A DNA stretch of 64,000 nt from Acidimicrobiales bacterium (GTDB taxonomy: Bacteria > Actinomycetota > Acidimicrobiia > Acidimicrobiales > AC-14): assembly GCA_025463925.1 (NCBI GenBank), contig JAODBK010000014.1, forward strand, positions 1 to 64,000. Reading direction: 5' to 3'. The notes under the pieces are model-generated. The model saw only the letters and a program-made list of their open reading frames with translations. It was not told the origin of the DNA and ran no database searches. The position numbers and the translations under genes were made by a program. Positions 42,214-50,109 of the stretch are shown one piece after another. Position 1 is the stretch's first letter; the number at the start of each line of letters is the position of its first letter.

Positions 42214-43596
42214 CTACCGCGCGAACTGCGGCAGCCAGTCCTTGGTCGCGGCCAACAGCTCGCTCGTCATCGCGACGACGTGCTCGTGCGGAAGGCGCCC
42301 GGTCATCTGGTCGGTGAGCATGGCCTCGAGCACGGTGGTGGGATCGCCGGTGACCGCGGCGTCGACGGTGAGCTCCTGCGAGACGACGATCCGCCGCAGG
42401 TACTCGCCGAGCACCGACGGCACGGTCACCGTGTCGCGGGGTCGGACGCCTGCCGCGCCGGAGAGCCCGATGCACTCGACCACCGCGCCGTCGGCGAGGT
42501 TGGTGACCTGGCCGGTGTTGGGCAGGTTCACCGGCAGGTGGCGCTCGACGCCGGACACGAGCCCGTCGAGCAACGGCGCGACGAGCTCGCCCGAGGGGAA
42601 CTCGGGGATCTCGTCGGCCCCGAAGAGCTCGGCGGCGTTGGCCTCGTCGTCGCGCTTGTCGGCCATGTGGCCGGTGAGGCCGTAGTGGTGGACCGCCCAG
42701 TCGCGCCCGAAGTCGGAGGCCTCGGTGACGAACCCGGGGAAGAACTCGCCGACGTGGGTGTCCGACGATCCGGGCAGGACGCCGAACCGCGTGAACAGCT
42801 CGAGCTTCAACCGGTTGCCGGCGACGACGTCCGCCTTGGTCCACGTCGGGCCCGGCGACACCTTGCGGTAGTGCATGGCATCGGGCAACGTCGGCAACCA
42901 GAGCCCGGTGGCCTGCCGTTCGTCGTCGGCCAGCAGGTCGCGGAGCCGGTCGAAGCCGTCGGCTCTGCCGTCGACCCGCAGCTCGGTGACGAGCGGCAGG
43001 TGGTTGACGCCGCCGACGACCGGGTCCACCGCCCGCATGTCGGCGTCGAGCAACAGGCTGGTGACGAACATCAACCCGACGAGCTCGTTGCAGAGGCCGA
43101 CCGCGGTGATCGACGTCTCGCGCGTCACCGCCCGGACGAGCGCGGTCAGCGGGTTGCTGACGTTGACGAGCAATGCGTCCGGGCAACGCCGCTCCATCTC
43201 GCGCGCGATGCCGAGCATCACCGGGATGGTGCGCAGTGAGCGGGCGATGCCACCGGGGCCGACGCTGTCGCCGACCGGCTGGCGGAGGCCGTACCGGGCC
43301 GGGATCTCGAGGTCGTGCCGCATGCTCGTGAAACCGCCCACCGACAGCGCGGTGATGACGAACTCGGCACCGTCGAGCCCCTCGGCCAGGTCGGTGGTCG
43401 CGGTCGCGGCGATGCCGATGTCCCGCAGCTTGGCGATGCGAGCGCAGAAGTCGACCATCGGCGGCAACGACGCGGCGTCGATGTCCACCAAGGTGACGCC
43501 GGCGTCGCGCAGCGACGGTGTGTTTGCGAAGTCGAGCAGCAGACGCGGTGTCCAGTGCGTGCTGCCGCCGCCGACGATCGTGATGCGCGGTGCCAT
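42214..43596 (-). CDS. Glycoside hydrolase family 4 (NAD-dependent)
   Basis: 460 residues. ITIVGGGSTHWTPRLLLDF is the GH4 Rossmann motif, TLVDIDAASLPP follows, NVSNPLTALVRAV and GLCNELVG hold the metal-binding Cys/Asn/Glu region, and GGVNHLPLV the His. GH4 enzymes use NAD and Mn to cleave 6-phospho- or plain glycosides by oxidation-elimination. ATG at 43594-43596, 21 bases after the upstream gene. No sugar transporter or phosphotransferase gene is nearby, so the physiological glycoside is unclear; a conjugated lipid is possible. Confidence 0.87.
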   Translation of the reverse strand: MAPRITIVGGGSTHWTPRLLLDFANTPSLRDAGVTLVDIDAASLPPMVDFCARIAKLRDIGIAATATTDLAEGLDGAEFVITALSVGGFTSMRHDLEIPARYGLRQPVGDSVGPGGIARSLRTIPVMLGIAREMERRCPDALLVNVSNPLTALVRAVTRETSITAVGLCNELVGLMFVTSLLLDADMRAVDPVVGGVNHLPLVTELRVDGRADGFDRLRDLLADDERQATGLWLPTLPDAMHYRKVSPGPTWTKADVVAGNRLKLELFTRFGVLPGSSDTHVGEFFPGFVTEASDFGRDWAVHHYGLTGHMADKRDDEANAAELFGADEIPEFPSGELVAPLLDGLVSGVERHLPVNLPNTGQVTNLADGAVVECIGLSGAAGVRPRDTVTVPSVLGEYLRRIVVSQELTVDAAVTGDPTTVLEAMLTDQMTGRLPHEHVVAMTSELLAATKDWLPQFAR

Positions 43597-43617
43597 GCCC
43601 CTCCTTCGGCTTTCGGC

Positions 43618-44337
43618 CTACAGCAGCCGGCCCGTCCTGGTCGGGTTCAGCGGCGAATCGACCATCAGGTTGCGCTCCCAGTCGACCACGATCTCGTCGC
43701 TCGCGCGGCGCCATCGCGCGACGTCGGCGTCGTCCTCGTAGGCCGCTTCGATCGCGCCCCATCGGTCCCAGGTGTCGATGGCCCAGATGACGATGGCCTC
43801 CGACCCGTTGATCATCGCGTTCCGGTACGCGCCGAACAGTTGCAGCCCGACGCCTTTGGCGATCGGCAGGAACTCCTGCTCGAGCAGGTCCAGATAGCGG
43901 TGCACCGTGCCGGGCACGAGTCGCACCACCTCGTGCATGTACACCTCGGCGCCCACCAAGCCGGCCTCGATCACACCTTCGATCGTCGGCGAGTACGGCG
44001 CCGGCCGGAGGATGCGGTCGATGCCGCCGCGCCGGAGCGGCGCCGCCTTGGCCCACCACGCGGCGAGCGCCGGGTCCTGCATGCCGGGGTGCTTGACCTC
44101 GTAGCCGAAGTTGTCGGCCAGGCCGGGCCAGCCGTCGAGCTCCCACAGGTTCACCGTCTCGGGCCACCGGCCGGTGCTGCCCACGGTTCCCCACACGCCG
44201 GCGCACAGCATGTTGCGCTCGACCCGGGCGGTCTCACCCCAACCGGCGGTCATGTGCTCCATGTACTTGGCGCGGTTCTGTCCGATGATGTCGATGAACT
44301 CGTGGATGTAGACCTTGTCGTTCCCGGCGCCGACCAC
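43618..44337 (-). CDS. Unknown protein, probably NIPSNAP-like dimeric alpha/beta barrel
   Basis: 239 residues from GTG (complement of 44335-44337); ATG complementary to 44362-44364 would add nine residues but overlap the crotonase start. Two similar halves: KVYIHEFIDIIGQNRAKYMEHM...VNLWELDGWPGL, then EVYMHEVVRLVPGTVHRYLDLL...AIVIWAIDTWDRWG. Each resembles a NIPSNAP/dimeric alpha-beta barrel unit. Function unknown. Likely co-transcribed with the GH4 gene 21 bases downstream, and divergent from the crotonase at 44363. Confidence 0.68.
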   Translation of the reverse strand: MVGAGNDKVYIHEFIDIIGQNRAKYMEHMTAGWGETARVERNMLCAGVWGTVGSTGRWPETVNLWELDGWPGLADNFGYEVKHPGMQDPALAAWWAKAAPLRRGGIDRILRPAPYSPTIEGVIEAGLVGAEVYMHEVVRLVPGTVHRYLDLLEQEFLPIAKGVGLQLFGAYRNAMINGSEAIVIWAIDTWDRWGAIEAAYEDDADVARWRRASDEIVVDWERNLMVDSPLNPTRTGRLL

Positions 44338-44362
44338 GGCGGCAGAGTAGATGGAGAGGAAC

Positions 44363-45133
44363 ATGCTCCGCATCGAGGACCGCGCTGGCGTCCGCCTCAT
44401 CGCGTTCAACCGACCCGAGGTCCTGAACGCGTTCGACACCGCGCTGTACGAGGCGACCGGCCACGCGTTGGGCGACGCCGCGTCCGACGACGGTGTGTCC
44501 GTCGTGGTGCTCACCGGCGAGGGCCGCGCCTTCTCCGCCGGCCAGGACCTCGCCGAGATGCTGGCGTTGGCCGACGAACGGGAGCGCCCGACGTCGACGG
44601 CCGGGTCCGGTCACGGGTTCGGCGTGTTCATGGACGCGCTGATGGACTTCCCCAAGCCGGTGATCGCCGCGGTGAACGGCGTCGGCGTGGGCGTCGGGCT
44701 CACCATGCTCGGGTACTGCGATCTCGTGCTGATGTCGGAGGACGCCCGGCTGCGGGCGCCGTTCACGAGCCTCGGGCTGGTGCCCGAGGCGGGCGGCAGC
44801 GTGACGTTGCCCGAGCTGATGGGCCGCCAGCCGGCGGCGCACGCCATCTTCACCTCGGCGTGGATCGACGCCGAGCAGGCGGTGGCGAGCGGGCTGGCCT
44901 GGAAGGTGGTCGCGGCGGACCGGCTGGTCGACGACGCGATGGCGGTGGCCGCCGAGATGGCGGCCATGCCGCTCGTCTCGCTGGTCGAGAGCAAGAAGCT
45001 GTTGTCGGCCGGCCGCATCGACGCGGCGCGGGCGGCGCGGGCCCGCGAGGAAGCGGTGTTCGCGCGCCTCACCGGCGCGCCCGACAACCGCGCCGCGCTC
45101 GAGAGCTTCCTGGAGAAGCGCCCGACCACGTGA
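44363..45133 (+). CDS. Enoyl-CoA hydratase/isomerase (crotonase)
   Basis: 256 residues from ATG 44363, preferred over ATG 44351 because GGAGAGG lies 4-10 bases upstream. FNRPEVLNAFDTALY, FSAGQDLAEML, IAAVNGVGVGVGLTMLGYCDL and FTSLGLVPEAGGSVTLPELMG; the second catalytic Glu (PEAG) is present. Typical enoyl-CoA hydratase or isomerase of side-chain beta-oxidation. It ends 57 bases before the KstR-like gene, with that gene's operator in between. Confidence 0.87.
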   Translation: MLRIEDRAGVRLIAFNRPEVLNAFDTALYEATGHALGDAASDDGVSVVVLTGEGRAFSAGQDLAEMLALADERERPTSTAGSGHGFGVFMDALMDFPKPVIAAVNGVGVGVGLTMLGYCDLVLMSEDARLRAPFTSLGLVPEAGGSVTLPELMGRQPAAHAIFTSAWIDAEQAVASGLAWKVVAADRLVDDAMAVAAEMAAMPLVSLVESKKLLSAGRIDAARAARAREEAVFARLTGAPDNRAALESFLEKRPTT

Positions 45134-45150
45134 CGCCCGGCGGTTGCCGC

Positions 45151-45175
45151 GAAAACTGGAATGTGTTCTCATTTC
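45151..45175. promoter_or_regulatory. Extended inverted repeat and KstR-like box before the TetR gene
   Basis: A 25-base imperfect palindrome with GAAA and TTTC at its ends; the core 45157-45170 (TGGAATGTGTTCTC) keeps 6 of 8 fixed KstR-box bases. It lies 15-40 bases before the regulator ATG, a natural autoregulatory operator. Confidence 0.55.
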
Positions 45176-45190
45176 GCCGTGGCCGACCGC

Positions 45191-45778
45191 ATGACCGAGC
45201 TGGAGCGGCCGACCGCCTCTTCGCTGAGCCGCAGCCAGGAAGCCCGACGCCAGCGCGTGATCCAAGCGGCCATCGAGCTCGCCACCGAAGGCGGGTACGA
45301 CGCGGTGCAGATGCGCGATGTCGCGACCCGCGCCCGGGTGGCGATGGGCACGATCTACCGCTACTTCACGTCGAAGGACCACCTGCTGTCCGCCGCCCAG
45401 GTCGAATGGGCGCTCACGCTGCAGCGACGGGTCACGCAGCGGCCGCGTCCCGAGGCGCCCGCCGCGGACCGGGTCGTCGAGGTGCTGCGCCGGGCGACCC
45501 GGGCGATGGAGCGGCAACCGCTCCTCAGCGCGGCGTTCGTCACCGCGGCGTCGTCGACCGACCCGGCGGTCTCCGAGCGCCAACGTGAGGTCGCGGCGAT
45601 CGTCGAGGCGACGATCGGATTCGCACTGGGCGACGACGACGTCGGCGACACCGCCGGCATCATCCGCGTGCTCGGGTACGTCTGGCAGGGCGCGCTGGTG
45701 GTCTGGCTCAACGGCCAGAACACCGCGGCGCAGATGAGCGAAGAGCTCGAGCGCGCCGCCCGCCTGCTGCTGCGGTAG
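45191..45778 (+). CDS. KstR-like TetR-family regulator
   Basis: 195 residues from ATG 45191; the frame opens 30 bases earlier but inside the operator. N-terminal HTH: GGYDAVQMRDVATRARVAMG followed by TIYRYFTSKDHLL, nearly residue-for-residue the recognition region of mycobacterial KstR (GGYEAVQMR..., GTLYRYFPSKVHLL). The C-terminal domain (AMERQPLLSAAFVTA, VWQGALVVWLNG) also follows KstR. KstR represses sterol catabolism and is released by a 3-oxo-cholestenoyl-CoA-type ligand. Similar operators in the window suggest it controls these genes and itself. Confidence 0.85.
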   Translation: MTELERPTASSLSRSQEARRQRVIQAAIELATEGGYDAVQMRDVATRARVAMGTIYRYFTSKDHLLSAAQVEWALTLQRRVTQRPRPEAPAADRVVEVLRRATRAMERQPLLSAAFVTAASSTDPAVSERQREVAAIVEATIGFALGDDDVGDTAGIIRVLGYVWQGALVVWLNGQNTAAQMSEELERAARLLLR

Positions 45779-45784
45779 CCCTTT

Positions 45785-45836
45785 GGGCTTGTAGGGTGGC
45801 GCGGGCTCGCAAGCGCGAGTCACTCGGCCCAAGCCC
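45785..45836 (+). other. Nested inverted repeat upstream of the desaturase gene
   Basis: GGGCTTG (45785-45791) pairs with CAAGCCC (45830-45836), and inside it CTCGC (45806-45810) pairs with GCGAG (45815-45819) across a 4-base loop. Lies 7 bases after the regulator stop and 39 before the desaturase start. It could be a terminator without a U-tract or a structured 5' leader. Confidence 0.4.
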
Positions 45837-45874
45837 TCGGTCGTGCACCCACTGACGAGGTCGAGGAGGCCGAG

Positions 45875-46813
45875 ATGTCGGCTACCGCGCTTTTGGACCG
45901 TGAGGTCGCGCCGGATCCTCCGGAGCGCGGGCCCGTCGGACCGGTGGGCGGGCGGCGCCGCGAGCAGGTGCTCACCGGAGTGATCGCGTTCGGCCCGCTC
46001 GTCGTGACGCTGGCCGCCATCGTCGGTCTGATGGGTCGGGCCATGACCGTCCGCGACCTGGTGCTGGCGGTGCTGTTCTACGTCGTCGCCGGCCACGGCG
46101 TGACCGTGGGCTTCCATCGCCTGTTCGCCCACCGGAGCTTCCGGGCGTCCCGAACGCTGAAGATCGTGCTGGCGGTGAGTGGCTCGATGGCCTTCCAAGG
46201 CCCGCTGATCGGTTGGGTCGCCGATCATCGCCGCCATCATGCCCACAGCGATCGCGCCGGTGACCCGCACTCACCGCACGCCTTCGGTGCCGGCTCGGCG
46301 GCCCTGGGCCGCGGCCTCTGGCACGCCCACATGGGCTGGTTGTTCGCGCACGACCCCACCTGTCGCGAGCGCTACACCCGGGACCTGACTGCCGACCTCG
46401 ACTTGGTCGCCATCGATCGGCTGTTCCCCGTGTGGTGCGTCCTGTCGTTGGGGTTGCCGTTCGCGGCCGGTTGGCTCGTCGGCGGCACCCTCGCGGCCGC
46501 GGTCGGCGCACTGATCTGGGCCGGTGCCGTGCGGGTGTGCGTGCTGCACCACGTCACCTGGAGCATCAACTCGGTCTGCCACACCTTCGGCCGGCGTGAC
46601 CATGCGACCAAGGACCGCAGCACGAACGTCGGGGCGCTGGCGCTGCTCGCCATGGGGGAGTCCTGGCACAACAACCATCACGCCTTCCCGACCTCGGCGC
46701 GCCATGGACTCGGCCCCGGGCAGCACGATTCGTCGGCCGTGGTGATCGACTGGTGCGAGCGCCTGGGTTGGGCGACCGACGTCCGGCGGCCCGACCACGC
46801 CGGCGCGCGCTGA
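45875..46813 (+). CDS. Acyl-CoA (delta-9 type) fatty-acid desaturase
   Basis: 312 residues, integral membrane di-iron desaturase. Histidine boxes are HRLFAH (~residue 78), HRRHHAH (~115) and HNNHHAFP (~264), with TM pairs (FGPLVVTLAAIVGLMG, LVLAVLFYVVAGHG; LSLGLPFAAGWLVGG). Introduces a double bond into acyl-CoA chains for membrane lipids. Not evidently part of the sterol genes. GAGGAGG-type Shine-Dalgarno sits just upstream of ATG 45875. Confidence 0.9.
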   Translation: MSATALLDREVAPDPPERGPVGPVGGRRREQVLTGVIAFGPLVVTLAAIVGLMGRAMTVRDLVLAVLFYVVAGHGVTVGFHRLFAHRSFRASRTLKIVLAVSGSMAFQGPLIGWVADHRRHHAHSDRAGDPHSPHAFGAGSAALGRGLWHAHMGWLFAHDPTCRERYTRDLTADLDLVAIDRLFPVWCVLSLGLPFAAGWLVGGTLAAAVGALIWAGAVRVCVLHHVTWSINSVCHTFGRRDHATKDRSTNVGALALLAMGESWHNNHHAFPTSARHGLGPGQHDSSAVVIDWCERLGWATDVRRPDHAGAR

Positions 46814-46851
46814 TCTGCCGTCGCAGCCGCGCAAGTCGGGGTGTACCGTTG

Positions 46852-47877
46852 ATGGGTGCGGAGCTCCTGACCCCGGCAGCGCATCGATCATCGATCATCG
46901 AGCGGAAGCGCCAGGGGGCCGCAGTGTCTGAACGGGCCTTGGGTCTGCAATCCGGGACCGAGCGCGCACCGCGGGCGCTCCCGATCGTCTCGCGGGAGCC
47001 CGGTTGCTCGGTGGTGATCCTCCGTGGCGACCTCGACATTGCCGGCACCGCCGCCTTCGTCGACGCCCTGGCGACGGTCATCGGTCGCGACGACGCCGAC
47101 GTGGTCGTCGACTTCGCCAAGGTGCGGACCATGGGTGTCGCCGCGGTGGCCAAGCTCGCTCGGGGCCGTGACTACCTCCACTCGCACGGGCGCTCGCTCG
47201 TCGTCCGGTTCGCCTCGGAGCCGGTGCAGCGGGTGCTCGCCGAATGCGGCGTCAGCGATTTGGTGGAGTCAGTCGGTGATCTCGATGGAGCCGGGTTCGA
47301 CGCCGGCGACGATCCGGCGGCGGCCGCGGCGCAGCTCCTCCGGGAGGCGTTGATGGAGCGGCGGGCCGCGGCCGCCGACCGCGAGAAGGCGGCGCTGCTC
47401 TACCGGCAGGCCGCGCTCGACCGGGCGGCGGCGGGCGTCGACGACCTCACCGGCGCGCTCCGCCGGGACCGCGGCTTCGGCGCGATTCGACTCGAGATCG
47501 ACCGATGCCGCCGCACGGGCGATCGCCTGGTGATCGGCTTCGTCGACGTCGACGGGCTGAAGCGGGTCAACGACACCCGTGGCCATCAGTCCGGTGATCT
47601 GCTCCTGAAGGCGGTCGTGTCGGAGCTCATCGGGTCCTTGCGCTCGTACGACATCGTCGTCCGGTTCGGGGGCGACGAGTTCGTCTACTCGCTGGCCGGC
47701 GCCGACATCGGCGCCGCCCGCGGCCGGTTCGAGGCGATGCGGGCGTCGCTGATGGCGTCCCACGGCGACTCGGTCAGCGCCGGCTTCGCCGAGCTGCGCG
47801 CCGACGACACGCTGGAGGCCCTCATCGCCCGCGCCGACGCCGACCTCTACCACCAACGTGGCCTGACCCCGGACTGA
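46852..47877 (+). CDS. STAS-GGDEF diguanylate cyclase
   Basis: 341 residues from ATG 46852; GTG 46924 with AGGGGG upstream is a credible alternative. An N-terminal STAS-like domain (SVVILRGDLDIAGTAAFVDAL, VVVDFAKVRTMGVAAVAKLA) is followed by a helical linker (ERRAAAADREKAALLYRQAA) and a GGDEF domain (IGFVDVDGLKRVNDTRGHQSGD, VRFGGDEFVYSL). The I-site RxxD (RSYD) lies five residues before GGDEF, so product inhibition by c-di-GMP is expected. Synthesises c-di-GMP, gated by a STAS protein-interaction domain. No membrane segment. Confidence 0.86.
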   Translation: MGAELLTPAAHRSSIIERKRQGAAVSERALGLQSGTERAPRALPIVSREPGCSVVILRGDLDIAGTAAFVDALATVIGRDDADVVVDFAKVRTMGVAAVAKLARGRDYLHSHGRSLVVRFASEPVQRVLAECGVSDLVESVGDLDGAGFDAGDDPAAAAAQLLREALMERRAAAADREKAALLYRQAALDRAAAGVDDLTGALRRDRGFGAIRLEIDRCRRTGDRLVIGFVDVDGLKRVNDTRGHQSGDLLLKAVVSELIGSLRSYDIVVRFGGDEFVYSLAGADIGAARGRFEAMRASLMASHGDSVSAGFAELRADDTLEALIARADADLYHQRGLTPD

Positions 47878-47913
47878 CCGGCGGAATCCGCCGATTGGGC
47901 CGGGGAGATGGCC

Positions 47914-48435
47914 TCAGGGGAGCGCCGCCAGGACGTCGGCGATGGGGGCGTGGTCGGCCGACGTACGGTCGACGTGGTCGTAGTGCACGACGTCGCCCGG
48001 GCCGACGACGAAGGTGCCACCGAGCTGGTCGACGCGCTTTCCGGGCTTCTTGGTGTGGAACCCGCGCTTGCGCGTCGCCATCGTCGCCCGCCACGTCCGC
48101 GGCGTCATGATCCGGACGCCGACGCGGGGGAGTGATGCCGCCCGGGCGGCAGCGCCGTCGTCGTCGACGAGAACCGGGAACGGGATGTCCTCCTCGGCCA
48201 TGAAGTTCCGGGCGTAGTCGAGGTTGCCGGTGCCGATGGCGACGAGCTCGGCGCCCCGGCTGCGAATGTCGTCATAGGAGCGTCGCAACTGCGACGCGTG
48301 CTCGCGGCAGTGCAGTCAACCGAAGTGCCGCAGGAAGACGAGGATCACCGGCCGCTCGGCCCAAAGATCGCCCAACCGGTGGTCGGCCCCGTCGGCTCCG
48401 GGGAGCGTCATCGCGGAGAGTGCGGCGAGATCCAT
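47914..48435 (-). CDS. AhpC/TSA-like redox protein, probable selenoprotein (Sec40)
   Basis: Read from ATG (complement of 48433-48435), which has AAGGAG 7 bases upstream, the frame gives MDLAALSAMTLPGADG, then RPVILVFLRHFG, an in-frame TGA (complement of 48316-48318, codon 40), LHCREHASQL, and continues open to the stop at 47914. With TGA as selenocysteine the protein has 173 residues and a UxxC site exactly where AhpC/TSA-like (PRXL2-type) relatives have CxxC in FGCxxCREH. A strong stem-loop follows the TGA. Likely a thiol peroxidase or thiol oxidoreductase. Alternative: a nonsense pseudogene, less likely because the frame is intact on both sides. Translation from an internal ATG (complement 48286-48288) would lose the active site. 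Confidence 0.8.
48280..48297 (-). promoter_or_regulatory. Candidate bacterial SECIS stem-loop
   Basis: In mRNA sense GCGUCGCAGUUGCGACGC is a perfect inverted repeat, drawn as a 6-bp stem with loop CAGUUG that carries the GU expected in bacterial SECIS apical loops. It begins 18 bases after the UGA codon, placing the loop G about 27 bases downstream, within the known spacing range. Confidence 0.65.
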
Positions 48436-48516
48436 CGTCAAGCTCCTTCGGCGAGTTCCGGCGTCGGGCTCAGTCTACGGGCGGACCTGACAGCACATCA
48501 GACCGCGCCGCAGCCG

Positions 48517-50109
48517 TCACTCGCCTTCGAGGGCCCGGGCCTTGGCCCAGCGGTAGTCGGGCTTGGCGGCCGGCGTGCGGACGATCTCGCCGACCAGGTG
48601 GAGCTGGCGGGGCACCTTGTAGCTGGCGATCAAGGTGCGGCAGTGCGCGGCGAGATCCTCGAGCGTCGGCGCGCCGCCCGGCCGCGGGACGACGATCGCG
48701 GCAACCCGCTCGACGAAGCGCGCGTCGGGGACGCCGACGACGACGGCGTCGAACACGGCGGGATGCGACTTGAGCGCGGCCTCGACCTCCTCGGGGAAGA
48801 CCTTCTCGCCACCGGTGTTGATCGACACCGAGCCGCGCCCGAGCAGCATGATCGAGCCGTCGGCCTCGACGGTGGCGAAGTCGCCGGGCAGCACCCAGCG
48901 CTCGCCGTCGGCGTCGACGAAGAAGGTGGCCGCGGTCTTCTCCTCGTCCTTGTAGTAGCCGAGCGGGATGTGACCCTTGCGCGCCAGGCGGCCCACGACG
49001 CCACTGCCCGGCGTCACCGGGCGCAGGTCGTCGTCGAGCACCGTGGTGTGCGGGCCCATCGTGAAGCGCGGCCCGGCGGCCGGTCCGGCGATGTCGAGCA
49101 CCGAGCCGTTGGCCCCGGTCTCCGATGCGCCGAAGCTGTCCATCACGACGACGCCGGGAAGCTGCTCGCGCAGCTGCGTCTTGACCGCCTTCGAGAGGAT
49201 CGACCCGCCGCTGCCGATCGTGGCGACCGTCGACAGGTCCCACCGGCCCGGTTCGGTGGCCAGCGCTTCCGCCAGCGGCCGCGCCATCGCGTCGCCGACC
49301 ACCATCAGCGATGTGGCGCGCTCGCGCTCGGCGATCGTCCACACTGCCACCGGGTCGAACCGGCGGCCGGTGTACATGACGTAGGTGTGGCCGTTGTAGA
49401 AGCCGATGCAGCACGACCACTGGCCACCGCCGTGCATCAGCGGCGCGTTGCCGATCGCCACCATCGACGGCTTGTCGGCGTTCTCGGCGAGCTGGTCCGG
49501 CGTGGTGATCGGCGGGCCGCCGAAGTTCCCGCCGCCCATGGCGCCGAAGAAGATGTCCTCGCTGCGCCACATCACGCCCTTGGGCATGCCCGTCGTCCCG
49601 CCCGTGTAGAGGACATAGAGATCGTCGGGCGAGCGCGGGCCGAAGCCGCGGTCACCGGACGCCGACGCCAGCGCCTCCTCGTATCCGACCGCGCCGTCGA
49701 TCGGGCCGTCGATCGAGACGACGTGGCGCAGCGTCGGGACGTCGGGGCGAACCTCGGTCACGTTGGCCGCGAACTCGGACTCGACGATCAGCGCCACCAG
49801 GTCGGCGTTGGTGAAGAGGTAGCGCAGCTCGTCGGTGACGTAGCGGTAGTTGATGTTGATCGGCACCGCCCGCGCCTTCCACGCGCCGAACATCGACTCG
49901 ACCCACTCGGCCCGGTTCCACGAGTAGATGCCGACGTGGTCGCCCGGGCCGATGCCGTTGTCGAGAAGGTGATGGGCCACGCGGTTGGTCCGCTCGTCCA
50001 GCTGGCGGTACGTCAGCCGCACGTCGCCGGCGACGAGCGCGGTGCGGTCGGGGCAGGCGTCCGCCATGACCTCGAACAGGTCGGCCAGGTTGAAGACGCG
50101 GTCGCTCAT
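48517..50109 (-). CDS. FadD19-like steroid-acid CoA ligase
   Basis: 530 residues from ATG complementary to 50107-50109. FNLADLFEVMADACPDRTAL, YRYVTDELRYLFTNADL, LYTGGTTGMPKGVMWR, MDSFGASETG, LLGRGSVSINTGGEKVFPEEVEAALKSHP and C-terminal AAKPDYRWAKARA (catalytic Lys) follow the FadD19 family, which activates C24-branched and other sterol side-chain acids. A paralogue lies at 60866-62428. Its start overlaps the LLM stop by 1 base; third gene of cyclase-LLM-ligase. Confidence 0.87.
   Translation of the reverse strand: MSDRVFNLADLFEVMADACPDRTALVAGDVRLTYRQLDERTNRVAHHLLDNGIGPGDHVGIYSWNRAEWVESMFGAWKARAVPININYRYVTDELRYLFTNADLVALIVESEFAANVTEVRPDVPTLRHVVSIDGPIDGAVGYEEALASASGDRGFGPRSPDDLYVLYTGGTTGMPKGVMWRSEDIFFGAMGGGNFGGPPITTPDQLAENADKPSMVAIGNAPLMHGGGQWSCCIGFYNGHTYVMYTGRRFDPVAVWTIAERERATSLMVVGDAMARPLAEALATEPGRWDLSTVATIGSGGSILSKAVKTQLREQLPGVVVMDSFGASETGANGSVLDIAGPAAGPRFTMGPHTTVLDDDLRPVTPGSGVVGRLARKGHIPLGYYKDEEKTAATFFVDADGERWVLPGDFATVEADGSIMLLGRGSVSINTGGEKVFPEEVEAALKSHPAVFDAVVVGVPDARFVERVAAIVVPRPGGAPTLEDLAAHCRTLIASYKVPRQLHLVGEIVRTPAAKPDYRWAKARALEGE

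Noticed and set aside
41350-44206. Long 1269-codon minus-strand frame beginning at 44206
   Set aside because: Only its 3' part from 41344 to 40397 is a real LLM gene. The remainder is a GC-rich shadow of GH4, SDR and NIPSNAP-like genes in another frame.
46880-46905. Short tandem repeat of ATCGATC units as an operator or recombination site
   Set aside because: Only about three units, GC-neutral, and within the possible N-terminal coding part of the STAS-GGDEF gene.
48286-48318. Nonsense mutation making the AhpC-like gene a pseudogene
   Set aside because: Frame and sequence quality are intact on both sides. The TGA sits precisely on the redox Cys column and is followed by a SECIS-like hairpin, which favours recoding.
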